Shown here piece by piece: positions 26,174 to 34,434 of a stretch of 64,000 bases of DNA (its first letter is position 1; every line of letters starts with the position of its first letter). The position numbers were made by a program, and so were the translations under genes. Origin of the DNA: CADEFQ01 sp050249415. GTDB lineage: Bacteria; Pseudomonadota; Gammaproteobacteria; Steroidobacterales; Steroidobacteraceae. Where the stretch lies: positions 1 to 64,000 of the forward strand of contig JBFWQO010000009.1 in the NCBI GenBank assembly GCA_050249415.1, in the 5' to 3' direction. The notes under the pieces were generated by a model, which ran no database searches, was not told the origin of the DNA, and worked only from the letters and a program-made list of their open reading frames with translations.

Positions 26174-28339
26174 TCAGAACTCGTAGACGAGATCCACACC
26201 CGCCGAGCGCGGCGGCGCGAACTGGGCGCTGATGACGCCGAGGTTCGTCGTCGAGTACCGATAGATCTCGTCGGCGAGGTTCTTGCCCCAGGCCGCCACA
26301 CGCAATGAGCCGTGCGGGACCGGGATGTCGGCCAGTTCGAGGCGCGCATTCCAGACGTCATAGCCCGGCGAGAGCGTATTGGCGATCGGGCCCGCATAGA
26401 ACTCGGCCTGCTTGTGGTAATCGATGTTCAGGAGAAAATTGCCGAAAGGCAACGGCGGGAAGGCGTACTCGACGCCGGCACCGACCTGGTAGCGCGGCGC
26501 ATTCTGCATGTGCCGCACGGCCGCGAGCTCCACGCCATTGTCGACATACGACTGGTACTCGCCATCGAGCCAGGAGTAGAAGAGGTTCGCGGTGAGGCCA
26601 CGGGCCAGCAACGCCGTCGCCTCGAGTTCCACGCCCTTCACCGTCGCGCTGCCCGCATTGAGCGTGTCGACGAAGATCGGCGGCGTGCGGGCCTGGTCGA
26701 CCTGCAGGTCGCTGTACTCGCTGCGGAAGGCCGCGAGGTTCACGCGCAGCCGCCGGGCGAACAGATCGGACTTGAGGCCGATTTCCCACGCCTCGACATT
26801 CTCTTCGTTGAAGCCCGGTCCGAAGTACGCCGGGGTGCTCTGCGTGCTGAATCCGCCGGCCCGGTACCCGGTGGAATACTTCGCGTAGCCGTTCACCGTG
26901 CTGGCAAACGCGTACTCGAGGCTCACTGCGGGGTCGAACGAACTGAAGTCGCGATCACCCGAGACCATGAGACCCGTGATGGCCGGCGTGAAGCCCGGAT
27001 TCACGTAGTCCTTGACCGCCTTGCGTGTATCCTCCGTGTAGCGCACGCCGAGCGTGATGCCGAGGCGGTCATCGAGCACCGGGGGCGTCCACCTGGCCTG
27101 CCCGTAGATGGCCGCCGACGTGCCATCGGCCTTCACCTGCCAGTAGTCGACCAGCGCGCCGCCGGCAAAGATCGACGCGAGCGCCTCGTGGGCGCCTTCT
27201 TCGAAGTAGAAGAGGCCCAGCACGTAGCTGAGGCGCCCGAAGGCGTCCCCGATCAGCTGCAGTTCCTGCGAGAACTGGTGCTGCCCCTGATTGTTGTCCT
27301 GCGTGAAGATGTCGACGTAGTTCATGTTCGTCGAGCTGTCGAGATCGCGATACGCGCTGATCGACTTCAGCGTGACGTCGCCGAGTTCCCAGCTGACGGT
27401 CAGGTTGTGCCCGGAGACCTCCGTGCGGCTCGGATACAGGCCGCGCACCCGGTTGGCGGATTCCTGCCGGCCCGGGACCGCATTGGGACCCTGGAGGATC
27501 TGGTAGAAGTGGTTGCCGTAGATCATCCTCGAACTGTCGAAGCTGTAGTCGACGACGATGTCGTCCGTCGGCTCGAAGCGCAGCGCCGCCTTGTACGCCT
27601 CCTTGACCCGATCCTCGTTGAAATTGATCTGGTTCGGCAGCGTCGTGTTCGTGTTCTTCACCCAGCCGTCGTTTTCCATGCGCATGTAGGCCACGCGCGC
27701 GAACAGGCGGTCCGTGATCGGCACGTTCACCCGCGCGCGCCCGGACAACTGCTCCCAGCTGCCCGCGGTCAGTTGCGCCGCGAAGGACAGCTCGTCCTCC
27801 GGCTTCTTCGTGATGAAGTTGATGGCGCCTGCCGTGGTGTTGCGCCCCCAGAGAGTCCCCTGCGGGCCGCGCAGCAGTTCCACGCGCTCGAGGTCGGCGA
27901 TATCCACCGCGAGCCCGATGCCGCGCCCGACCGGCACGCCGTCGATGTAGATGCCCGTGGCATTGTCCTTGGTGATCTGCGCCGCGAGATTGCCCATGCC
28001 CCGGATGAAGAGATTCGGTGCGACGCGCGTGCCGGCAAAGGGCGCCAGGTTGACCGACGGCGCCTTGTTGACGAAATCCATCACGTTGTTGATGCGCTGG
28101 GTCTCGAGATCCCGCGTCGTGAAGGCGGTGATCGCGATCGGCGTCTCCTGCAGCGATTCCTCCCGGCGCTGCGCGGTCACCGTGACTTCCTGGATCGCGA
28201 GTTCGGACGATTCCGCCGCAGGCGCCTCGTCATCCGCCTGTTGTGCGAGCGCGGTCGCGGTAGCGCACGACAGCGCAAGGGTCGCAGTCAGGACGGCCGT
28301 TTTCGTCAGCACGCCCGCATTGGCGCAATTCCTGGTCAT
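26174..28339 (-). CDS. TonB-dependent outer-membrane receptor
   Basis: A 721-residue receptor: signal peptide ending ALAQ, plug start QEVTVTAQRREESLQETPIA, signature RVELLRGPQGTLWGRNTTAG, and C-terminal strand GVDLVYEF. ATG 28339 has a GGGGAA ribosome site; an upstream in-frame start at 28369 is unlikely. It is co-transcribed with the MFS gene downstream. Together with the receptor at 22597 it flanks the MFS gene, suggesting related ligands. Confidence 0.93.
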   Translation of the reverse strand: MTRNCANAGVLTKTAVLTATLALSCATATALAQQADDEAPAAESSELAIQEVTVTAQRREESLQETPIAITAFTTRDLETQRINNVMDFVNKAPSVNLAPFAGTRVAPNLFIRGMGNLAAQITKDNATGIYIDGVPVGRGIGLAVDIADLERVELLRGPQGTLWGRNTTAGAINFITKKPEDELSFAAQLTAGSWEQLSGRARVNVPITDRLFARVAYMRMENDGWVKNTNTTLPNQINFNEDRVKEAYKAALRFEPTDDIVVDYSFDSSRMIYGNHFYQILQGPNAVPGRQESANRVRGLYPSRTEVSGHNLTVSWELGDVTLKSISAYRDLDSSTNMNYVDIFTQDNNQGQHQFSQELQLIGDAFGRLSYVLGLFYFEEGAHEALASIFAGGALVDYWQVKADGTSAAIYGQARWTPPVLDDRLGITLGVRYTEDTRKAVKDYVNPGFTPAITGLMVSGDRDFSSFDPAVSLEYAFASTVNGYAKYSTGYRAGGFSTQSTPAYFGPGFNEENVEAWEIGLKSDLFARRLRVNLAAFRSEYSDLQVDQARTPPIFVDTLNAGSATVKGVELEATALLARGLTANLFYSWLDGEYQSYVDNGVELAAVRHMQNAPRYQVGAGVEYAFPPLPFGNFLLNIDYHKQAEFYAGPIANTLSPGYDVWNARLELADIPVPHGSLRVAAWGKNLADEIYRYSTTNLGVISAQFAPPRSAGVDLVYEF

Positions 28340-28406
28340 CGATAGTTCCCCGGTGTGATGGATCGACAAAATGACGCGCAGGCTACCGGGCCCGCCTGTG
28401 CCCCAA

Positions 28407-28426
28407 CATCATCCGAACGGGTGATG
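28407..28426. repeat. Near-perfect inverted repeat after the old-yellow-enzyme gene
   Basis: Arms CATCATCC and GGGTGATG pair with one mismatch around GAAC. The site lies 8 bases downstream of the OYE stop and 67 bases upstream of the receptor start, both on the minus strand. It could be a weak terminator of the five-gene operon or an operator for the receptor-MFS transcript. Confidence 0.35.
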
Positions 28427-28434
28427 CGTCGGCG

Positions 28435-29505
28435 CTACACCGAGCCGCTATCGATGCACGGATAGTCGATGTAACCGGCCTGCCCCGGCGTGTAGAGCGA
28501 CTTCGCATCGAAGCCGGCAAGGGGCAGGCCCTCGCGCAACCGGTGCACGAGATCCGGATTGCCGATGTAGTGCCGCGCGAACGAGACCGCCGCGCCCCGG
28601 CCGCCGGCCAGCGCCTGCGCCGCGGTGGCACCGTCGAAACCGTCATTCAGGACGAGCGGGCCGCCGAAGTGTCGACGCGCGAGCGCGAAGGCGTCGAGTT
28701 CACGCAGCGGCGAGCGAATCACGTGCAGGTAGGCGAGCTGCAGGTGCGCGCTGCCGGCCAGCAGTGCCTCATAGGTGACTGCCGGGTCCGGATCGAGCAC
28801 GTCGTTGAACGGGTTGCCCGGGCAGATGCGCATGCCGACCCGCCCGCGGGCCTCGTGCGTCATCGCCTCGAGCGCCTCGATGACGAAGCGGACACGGTTC
28901 TGCACGGCGCCCCCGTAGGCGTCCGTGCGCAGGTTGCTGTTCGTTGCCATGAACTGCATCGGGAGGTAGCCGCTCGTGCAATGCAGTTCGACGCCGTCGA
29001 AGCCCGCCGCGAGTGCGAGGCGCGTGGCCGCCCCGTACTCATCGACGACACCGCGAATCTCCGCGAGCGACAACGCGCGCGGCACGTCCTGCTCCTGCAT
29101 GCCGGCGACATCGGTGAAGATCCTGCCGGCCGCGCGCACCGCGGACGGCGCCACCGTTTCCGCATCGGGCGCCTTGTTGAGACGCGAGCCCACGCGGCCG
29201 CAGTGCATCAGCTGCGCGACGATACGTCCGCCCGCCGCGTGCACCGCCCCGGTCACCTCGCGCCAGACCCGGGCCTGGGCCTCGTTGTAGATGCCCGGCG
29301 TGCGGCAGTAGCCGATGCCGTGGCGCGACGGCGCGATGCCTTCGGAGACGATGAGCCCCGCGCTCGCGCGCTGGCGGTAGTACTCGACCATGATCGGGGT
29401 CGGTACCGCGTCGGCGCCGGCCCGCGAGCGCGTCATCGGCGCCATGACCACGCGATTCCCGAGCGCGATATCTCCGAGCTGCAACGGATCGAAGAGGCCG
29501 GCCAT
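28435..29505 (-). CDS. Old yellow enzyme-family alkene reductase
   Basis: A 356-residue FMN TIM-barrel enzyme of the NemA/PETNR class, which reduces activated C=C bonds with NAD(P)H. Seen: FDPLQLGDIALGNRVVMAPMTRSR, QLMHCGRVG, the RTDAYGGAVQNR loop and a conserved Tyr in GYLPMQF. It is odd in that the substrate-anchoring pair, normally His-x-x-His or His-x-x-Asn, reads H-C-T-S, so the second ligand is Ser. The start 29505 lies one base after the upstream stop. Last gene of the kstD-like operon. Confidence 0.9.
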   Translation of the reverse strand: MAGLFDPLQLGDIALGNRVVMAPMTRSRAGADAVPTPIMVEYYRQRASAGLIVSEGIAPSRHGIGYCRTPGIYNEAQARVWREVTGAVHAAGGRIVAQLMHCGRVGSRLNKAPDAETVAPSAVRAAGRIFTDVAGMQEQDVPRALSLAEIRGVVDEYGAATRLALAAGFDGVELHCTSGYLPMQFMATNSNLRTDAYGGAVQNRVRFVIEALEAMTHEARGRVGMRICPGNPFNDVLDPDPAVTYEALLAGSAHLQLAYLHVIRSPLRELDAFALARRHFGGPLVLNDGFDGATAAQALAGGRGAAVSFARHYIGNPDLVHRLREGLPLAGFDAKSLYTPGQAGYIDYPCIDSGSV

Positions 29506-29506
29506 G

Positions 29507-30136
29507 TCAGCGCACCCGGATCTTCGGGACGGGCGCACCCCGCCGCATCGTCGCGAGGAACCGCCCGAGCGGCGCCGGTGGCGCCACTTCGGGGAGCCGG
29601 TCCTTGTCGGGGCGCGTGGCCCAGAATTCCTTCCAGGACGGAAACAGCTCGTGGTAGGCCCCGTCGTAGCGCTCGCGCCCCGGCCAGCGCATCTTCTGCT
29701 CGCCGATGGGCGGCTCGTTGAGATCCGTCGCGTACCAGTAGCACGGCAGCCTGCGGCGGAAATACCAGCGACCCCCGATGCGCTCGTAGTCGTCCCAGTA
29801 GAGCATCTGCATGATGACCCATTCGGGCCCGCACTCGTGCTCGTTCTTCGAGTACACGACTCCGGTCGCGTGATCCGGATCGTCGAACTCGATGATGTGC
29901 TGGCCGAGGTGATGCGACGTGCCCGTGAACTGCTCGCGCAGGGTCTCGTCCAGCCAGGCCTTCAGGTGGGCACGACCCACTTTCTCGCGGCTCACCCGGA
30001 TGTCGGGGGCGAAGAGATTCACGTGCGCGTCGAGGTCGCGCATGTCGAGCGACAGCGAATACCTCGCGGCGAGCTGGCGGATCTCTTCGATCGATTCGAG
30101 GCGGTCGAGCCGCGCGAGGAGTCGTGTCTCGTCCAT
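29507..30136 (-). CDS. SnoaL-like (NTF2-fold) protein, possible dehydratase/isomerase
   Basis: A 209-residue protein with an N-terminal SnoaL-type helix (SIEEIRQLAARYSLSLDMRD), a cone-shaped-fold core with TSHHLGQHIIEF, and WYFRRRLPCYWY. This fold includes ketosteroid isomerase, polyketide cyclases and the bile-acid 7-alpha-dehydratase BaiE. A Tyr in helix 1, paired His in the SHHLGQH strand and an Arg-rich late strand are suitable acid/base candidates, but the specific activity cannot be told. The C-terminal 60 residues extend beyond the fold. ATG 30136 is used; an in-frame TTG at 30145 overlaps the preceding stop. Confidence 0.72.
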   Translation of the reverse strand: MDETRLLARLDRLESIEEIRQLAARYSLSLDMRDLDAHVNLFAPDIRVSREKVGRAHLKAWLDETLREQFTGTSHHLGQHIIEFDDPDHATGVVYSKNEHECGPEWVIMQMLYWDDYERIGGRWYFRRRLPCYWYATDLNEPPIGEQKMRWPGRERYDGAYHELFPSWKEFWATRPDKDRLPEVAPPAPLGRFLATMRRGAPVPKIRVR

Positions 30137-30141
30137 GGACG

Positions 30142-30924
30142 TCAATCGAGCGCCGCGGCGATGACCAGGGCGGACGCCTGGCCCCCGTCGACCGACAGGG
30201 CGGCACCATTCACGTATGACGCCTCGTCCGACGCCAGGAACAGGATGGCGTTCGCGACCTCCACCGGCCTGCCTACGCGGCGCATCGGGATTAGTTTTCC
30301 CGTCTTGCGGCGCGACTCCTCGCTCGCAAGCATCGCCGCCATCGGCGGCGTCTCGATCGTGCCCGGGATCACGACGTTGCAGCGGATATTGCGCGCCCCG
30401 CCCTCTGCAGCCACGGCGCGCGAGAAGTTGATGATGGCCGCCTTGGCCGCGCTGTATCCGGCCATGTGGGCGGCGCCGTACAGGCCGCAGATCGAGGACA
30501 CGTTCACGATCGCCCCGCCCTTGCCCTGCTTGTGCATGAGCCGCATCGCGGCGCGCGTACCCCAGAACGTGCCGTCGACGGTCGTCGCAAAATTCGAATG
30601 CCAGTCGGATGTCGACGTGCGTTCGATCGGGCCGACCGAATAGGCCATCGCATTGTTGACGAGGATATCGAGCTGCCCGTGGCGCCTCGCCGCATCGTCG
30701 ATCGCAGCGACGAACTGGCTCTCGTTGCCGACGTCGACCTGGGCCGCTTCCGCCCTGCCGCCCTGCGCGCGGATCGCCGCGACGACGCCGTCGAGCACAT
30801 CCTTGCGTCGCCCGCAGATGACGACAGCGGCCTTCTCTTCGGCAAATCGCTGTGCCGTCGCCTCGCCGATTCCCGAACCGCCGCCGGTGATGAAGGCCAC
30901 TTTCCCTTCGAGCCGACCCGTCAT
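30142..30924 (-). CDS. SDR-family oxidoreductase
   Basis: A 260-residue short-chain dehydrogenase: TGGGSGIGEATAQRF, Arg-rich CGRRKDV after strand 2 suggesting NADP(H) preference, VNNAMAYSVG, NVSSICGLYG with the catalytic Ser, Tyr-x3-Lys in YSAAKAA, and ALSVDGGQ. It sits 10 bases after the next upstream SDR gene and 5 bases before the SnoaL gene. Context (KstD-like, OYE, SnoaL) suggests a hydroxysteroid- or terpenoid-like alcohol; this is inference. Confidence 0.9.
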   Translation of the reverse strand: MTGRLEGKVAFITGGGSGIGEATAQRFAEEKAAVVICGRRKDVLDGVVAAIRAQGGRAEAAQVDVGNESQFVAAIDDAARRHGQLDILVNNAMAYSVGPIERTSTSDWHSNFATTVDGTFWGTRAAMRLMHKQGKGGAIVNVSSICGLYGAAHMAGYSAAKAAIINFSRAVAAEGGARNIRCNVVIPGTIETPPMAAMLASEESRRKTGKLIPMRRVGRPVEVANAILFLASDEASYVNGAALSVDGGQASALVIAAALD

Positions 30925-30934
30925 GCCAGTCTCC

Positions 30935-31762
30935 TCATTTGAAGTACGAACCGCCGTTCGCGACGATGTCGGCGCCGGTGATCATCGCGGCCTCGTCCGA
31001 AGCGAGGAACGCGACGACGGCGGCGATGTCATCCGGTGCGGCGATGCGCCCGAGCGGAATCGCCGCGACCATCTGGTCTTTCCATTCCTGCGAGACATTC
31101 TTCAGGATCGGGGTCTCGACCGCCCCGGGCATCACGTTGTTGATCCGGATGCCGCGCGGCCCGAGCTCGCGCGCCATGCTGCGCACCATGCCGACCAGCG
31201 CCGCCTTCGACGCCGCGTAGTGCGGTGCGCCCTCGCCCGAGAGCGCCGCCGTGCTCGACAGGTTGACAATGGCGCCCTTGATGCCGTGCTTGACCATCAG
31301 GCGCAGCGCTTCGCGCGTGCAATAGAACGTGCCGTGCAGGTTCACGGCGAGCACGCCGTGCCAGCCCTCGTCCTCCATGTCGATCGTGATGTCGGGATAG
31401 ACGGTCGGCGTCTCGCCGCGGGCCAGCTGCTTGCTGCGCTCGCTCATGCGACTCATCAGTTTCGCGAAACCATCCCCCTTTGCGCTGCCGATGCCGGCGT
31501 TGTTCACCAGCGCATCGAGCCGGCCGTACCTTTCATCGACCGCGGCAAACAGCTGCTTCACGGCCGCGCTGTCGGCGATATTGCAGACCCGCGCCATGCC
31601 GGCGCTGTCGCCGCCCGCCTGCGCGATCGTTGCGCGTGCGTTCGCCTCGTTGACGTCGACCGCGACGACCCGGGCGCCCTCGCGGATGAGCCGCTGCGCG
31701 ATCGCGCGCCCCATGCCCTGCCCGGCTCCGGTCACCACGGCCACCTTGTTCGCATATCTCAT
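30935..31762 (-). CDS. SDR-family oxidoreductase
   Basis: A 275-residue short-chain dehydrogenase: TGAGQGMGRAIAQRL, Asp in AVDVNEANA (NAD preference), VNNAGIG, NLSSTAALSG and Tyr-x3-Lys in YAASKAA. It has an insertion of about 25 residues after the NNAG motif (MSRMSERSKQLARGETPTVY) compared with its neighbour, which probably reshapes the substrate entrance. ATG 31762 is 19 bases after the stop of the KstD-like gene. Confidence 0.9.
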   Translation of the reverse strand: MRYANKVAVVTGAGQGMGRAIAQRLIREGARVVAVDVNEANARATIAQAGGDSAGMARVCNIADSAAVKQLFAAVDERYGRLDALVNNAGIGSAKGDGFAKLMSRMSERSKQLARGETPTVYPDITIDMEDEGWHGVLAVNLHGTFYCTREALRLMVKHGIKGAIVNLSSTAALSGEGAPHYAASKAALVGMVRSMARELGPRGIRINNVMPGAVETPILKNVSQEWKDQMVAAIPLGRIAAPDDIAAVVAFLASDEAAMITGADIVANGGSYFK

Positions 31763-31781
31763 CGGTCCACTCCTCGCGCCA

Positions 31782-33482
31782 TCAGCCGTCCGCCATGCCG
31801 AGCGCATGCCGCGCCGCCACGTATCCGAAGGTCATCGCGGGGCCGAGGGTACCGCCCGCCGCGGGGTACGACCTGCCCATCACCGACGCCGAACAGTTGC
31901 CGACCGCATAGAGCCCTGGCATCGGCGCTCCGCCTTCGGTGAGTGCCTGCGCATGCTCGTCCGTGAGGATGCCACCGTTCGTGCCGATGTCGCCCGCAAA
32001 GAGCGGTAGCGCGTAGTACGGCGCCTGCGCCAGCGGCGCGAGCGACGGGTTCGGCTTCACGGCCGCATCGCTGTAGTAGCGATCGACGAGGCTCTCGCCC
32101 CGCTGGTAGTCGAGATCCTTGCCGGCCTTCGCCATCTCGTTGAAGCGCGAGATCGTCGCTTCGAGCGCGTCGGGCGCTACACGCATCTTGCGGGCCAGAT
32201 CCGCGACCGTGTCGGCCTTCTCGAGGATGGCCCGCATCGAGGGGGGCAGCCAGGCGTCCATCTTCGGCGGGCCGGGAAAGAGCGGGCCGAGCGCGTACTT
32301 GCCGCGAAACTGCTTGTCGAACACGAGCCACGCCCGCCTCGCTTCGCCGCCCTCGCCGTGGGCCATGATCCCGCCGGTCACGTGATAGGACGCCGCCTCG
32401 TTGCAGAAACGCCGCGCGTGTTCGTCGACCATGATGCAGCCCGGCAACGCGCGCTCGACGAACAGCGGCCGCGTGCGATCCTCGTCGCTCAGCTTGAACG
32501 CGGGCGCCCACCACGCCGAGCCCATGTTGCCCATCGCGATGCCGATGCGCTGCGCCGCGAGGATCGGCTCGCCGGTATTGGTCAGGACGCCGGCGCCCCA
32601 CGCCGTGCTCGTCGGCTGAGGCATGTACTGCGCGCGCATGCGGGCGTTGCGCTCGAAACCGCCCGACGCCACGATGACGCCCCGCCCGGCGAGGATGCGC
32701 TGCGACACGCCGTCGGTCGATACCACGGCACCGACGACGCGCCCGTTCTCGACGAGGTAGTCCGTGAGGGCCGTCGACAATCGCAGTTCGACCTTGCGCT
32801 TCCTCGCGGCCTGCATGAGCCTCGCCACCAGTGCACCGCCTCCCGTCAGGCGCCGGTCGAGCGACGTCTTCCAGCGCTGGCCGATGTCGAAGACGTACTT
32901 GAGCAGGACCTTCATGAAAGTCCACTTCGCGCCCTTCGCCTGGGTCACGAGCGTGTGGGCTTCGCGCGCCGTGAAGTTGATCCGCCCGAAGGCCGTCGAG
33001 CCGAGATGCGGCTCCTGCAGGATCGCGGCGTCCTGCCCGAGTGCGTTCGATTTGATCGACAGCGCCTGGCAGCTGCGGAAGCCGGGTTTGCCGCCGGGGA
33101 GTTCCGGGTGGTAATCGCAGTAGCTCTCGAGCGACTCGAATTCGATGCCGCATTGTTCATTGAAGAACCTGAACATGCGCGGCGCCTGCCTGACGAAGGC
33201 CTGGATCCGTGCTTCGCTCGCGTCGCCGCCGACCAGTTCGTGCAGGTATCGCAGTGCTTCGGCTTCGGTGTCCGACCCGCCCGCGGGCGCGATCAGGTGA
33301 TTGCACGGCACCCAGATGACGCCACCTGACGTCGAGGACGTGCCACCGAAGCGGTGGCTGCTGTCGATGACCAGCACGCGCGCACCGCATTCGGCGGCCG
33401 TCAGCGCCGCCGCCAGCCCGCTGGCGCCCGAACCGACGACCAGAACGTCCGTTTCCGCATCGGGCAATGAGGGAGTCGTCAC
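31782..33482 (-). CDS. 3-ketosteroid dehydrogenase-like FAD protein (KstD/fumarate-reductase fold)
   Basis: A 566-residue flavoprotein: FAD motif VVGSGASGLAAALTAAE, SSTSGGVIWVPCN, GVIVASGGFERN, and near the C-terminus PYYALPLFAGDIGTNGG, the region that in 3-ketosteroid delta1-dehydrogenases carries catalytic Tyr and Gly, then GLYAVGNCSASVMG. It probably abstracts hydrogens alpha,beta to a ring ketone; delta1 versus delta4 activity is not resolved. GTG 33482 is chosen because GGAG lies 7 bases upstream; extension to 33659 would cover the operator-bearing gap and overlap the divergent gene. Confidence 0.8.
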   Translation of the reverse strand: MTTPSLPDAETDVLVVGSGASGLAAALTAAECGARVLVIDSSHRFGGTSSTSGGVIWVPCNHLIAPAGGSDTEAEALRYLHELVGGDASEARIQAFVRQAPRMFRFFNEQCGIEFESLESYCDYHPELPGGKPGFRSCQALSIKSNALGQDAAILQEPHLGSTAFGRINFTAREAHTLVTQAKGAKWTFMKVLLKYVFDIGQRWKTSLDRRLTGGGALVARLMQAARKRKVELRLSTALTDYLVENGRVVGAVVSTDGVSQRILAGRGVIVASGGFERNARMRAQYMPQPTSTAWGAGVLTNTGEPILAAQRIGIAMGNMGSAWWAPAFKLSDEDRTRPLFVERALPGCIMVDEHARRFCNEAASYHVTGGIMAHGEGGEARRAWLVFDKQFRGKYALGPLFPGPPKMDAWLPPSMRAILEKADTVADLARKMRVAPDALEATISRFNEMAKAGKDLDYQRGESLVDRYYSDAAVKPNPSLAPLAQAPYYALPLFAGDIGTNGGILTDEHAQALTEGGAPMPGLYAVGNCSASVMGRSYPAAGGTLGPAMTFGYVAARHALGMADG

Positions 33483-33558
33483 GTCGGCACTCCAGTGGGC
33501 TTTGGCCGTGGCGCGGTAGTCGGCGCTGAGGCTGACAGGAACCCGGGTCTGCGGCCTC

Positions 33559-33570
33559 GTCCACTCGGAC
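33559..33570. promoter_or_regulatory. Candidate operator GTCC-N4-GGAC (site 1)
   Basis: Palindrome GTCC-ACTC-GGAC in the 171-base divergent gap between the KstD-like and F420-reductase genes, 77 bases upstream of the former. It is followed by a second copy 27 bases away, centre to centre. The same palindrome recurs in three other promoter gaps of the catabolic region. Confidence 0.55.
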
Positions 33571-33585
33571 CAGAAATCCCGAGTC

Positions 33586-33597
33586 GTCCCATTGGAC
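33586..33597. promoter_or_regulatory. Candidate operator GTCC-N4-GGAC (site 2)
   Basis: Palindrome GTCC-CATT-GGAC, in tandem with site 1. It lies about 25 bases upstream of a possible -10 (TATACG, 33623-33628) for the F420-reductase gene, so a bound protein could affect RNA polymerase there. Confidence 0.55.
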
Positions 33598-33653
33598 CAG
33601 GACGCCGGCCCTGTCGGGGTGCTATACGGGCGCGAATCGCAGGAGAACCCCGC

Positions 33654-34331
33654 ATGCACGATGAATCACGTCCGGTCATAGCAGTCCTCGGCGGCTCGGG
33701 CAAGGAGGGCAGCGGGCTCGCGTTCCGCTGGGCTCATGCCGGCTATCCGGTGATCATCGGCAGTCGCACGGCGGACAAGGCCGAACAGGCCGCCCGGGAT
33801 ATCAACGAGCTGCTCGGGCGCGATGCAACCCGCGGCCTCGCCAATCCGGCTGCCGCGGCCGCGGCGGCCATCGTCGTCCTGACGGTGCCGTATGCCGCGC
33901 AGCGCCAGACCGTGGAGGACGTACGCCAGGCACTCGCGGGCAAGATCCTCGTCGACGTCACGGTGCCGCTGGTGCCGCCCAAGGTGAGCCGGGTCCAGCT
34001 GCCCGGCGGCCGCTCGGCCGTCGAGGCCATACAGGAGCTGCTCGGCGATGAAGTGAAGGTCGTGTCGGCGTTCCAGAACATTTCCGCGCATCATCTGAAA
34101 GACCTGAATCACGTGATCGAATGCGATGTGCTCGTCTGCAGCAATGACCGTGCCTCGGCCGACACGGTGATCGGGCTCGCGCGGGACATCGGGCTCGGTG
34201 CCTGGTACGCGGGCGTGCTCGGCAATTCCGTGGTGGCGGAAGCACTGACGTCCGTCCTGATCACCATCAACCAGCGCTACAAGGTGCCGGCCTCCGGCAT
34301 CCGCATCACGGGCGTGCCGACGCCGCAATAG
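33654..34331 (+). CDS. npdG: NADPH-dependent F420 reductase (F420:NADP+ oxidoreductase)
   Basis: A 225-residue Rossmann protein of the Fno/NpdG family, which passes hydride between NADP(H) and coenzyme F420. Seen: IAVLGGSGKEGSGLAFRWA, then VIIGSR, where Ser-Arg binds the NADP 2'-phosphate, VVLTVPY, VSAFQNISAHHL, ECDVLVCSND, and C-terminal INQRYKVPASGIRITG, all in family order and at normal length. AGGAG lies 8 bases before ATG 33654. Gene context (cofE/cofD 15 kb away) supports F420 use over a generic NADP reductase. Confidence 0.9.
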   Translation: MHDESRPVIAVLGGSGKEGSGLAFRWAHAGYPVIIGSRTADKAEQAARDINELLGRDATRGLANPAAAAAAAIVVLTVPYAAQRQTVEDVRQALAGKILVDVTVPLVPPKVSRVQLPGGRSAVEAIQELLGDEVKVVSAFQNISAHHLKDLNHVIECDVLVCSNDRASADTVIGLARDIGLGAWYAGVLGNSVVAEALTSVLITINQRYKVPASGIRITGVPTPQ

Positions 34332-34354
34332 CGGAACCGGCACCTCCCGTGTTA

Positions 34355-34366
34355 GTCCTTATGGAC
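34355..34366. promoter_or_regulatory. Candidate operator GTCC-N4-GGAC (site 3)
   Basis: Palindrome GTCC-TTAT-GGAC in the 103-base gap before the amidohydrolase gene, 69 bases upstream of its ATG, so the amidohydrolase transcript may have its own promoter although it follows the F420 reductase gene on the same strand. Confidence 0.55.
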
Positions 34367-34434
34367 GTAGTGACCGCGGCCCCCGTTGCCGATACTCGGG
34401 CCGCCCCCGACCGCCGCAATGCAGGATCCGAACC

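Noticed and set aside
26312..28345. A 677-codon open frame antisense to the second TonB receptor
   Set aside because: Same reasoning: it covers a clear receptor gene and shows no protein signatures.
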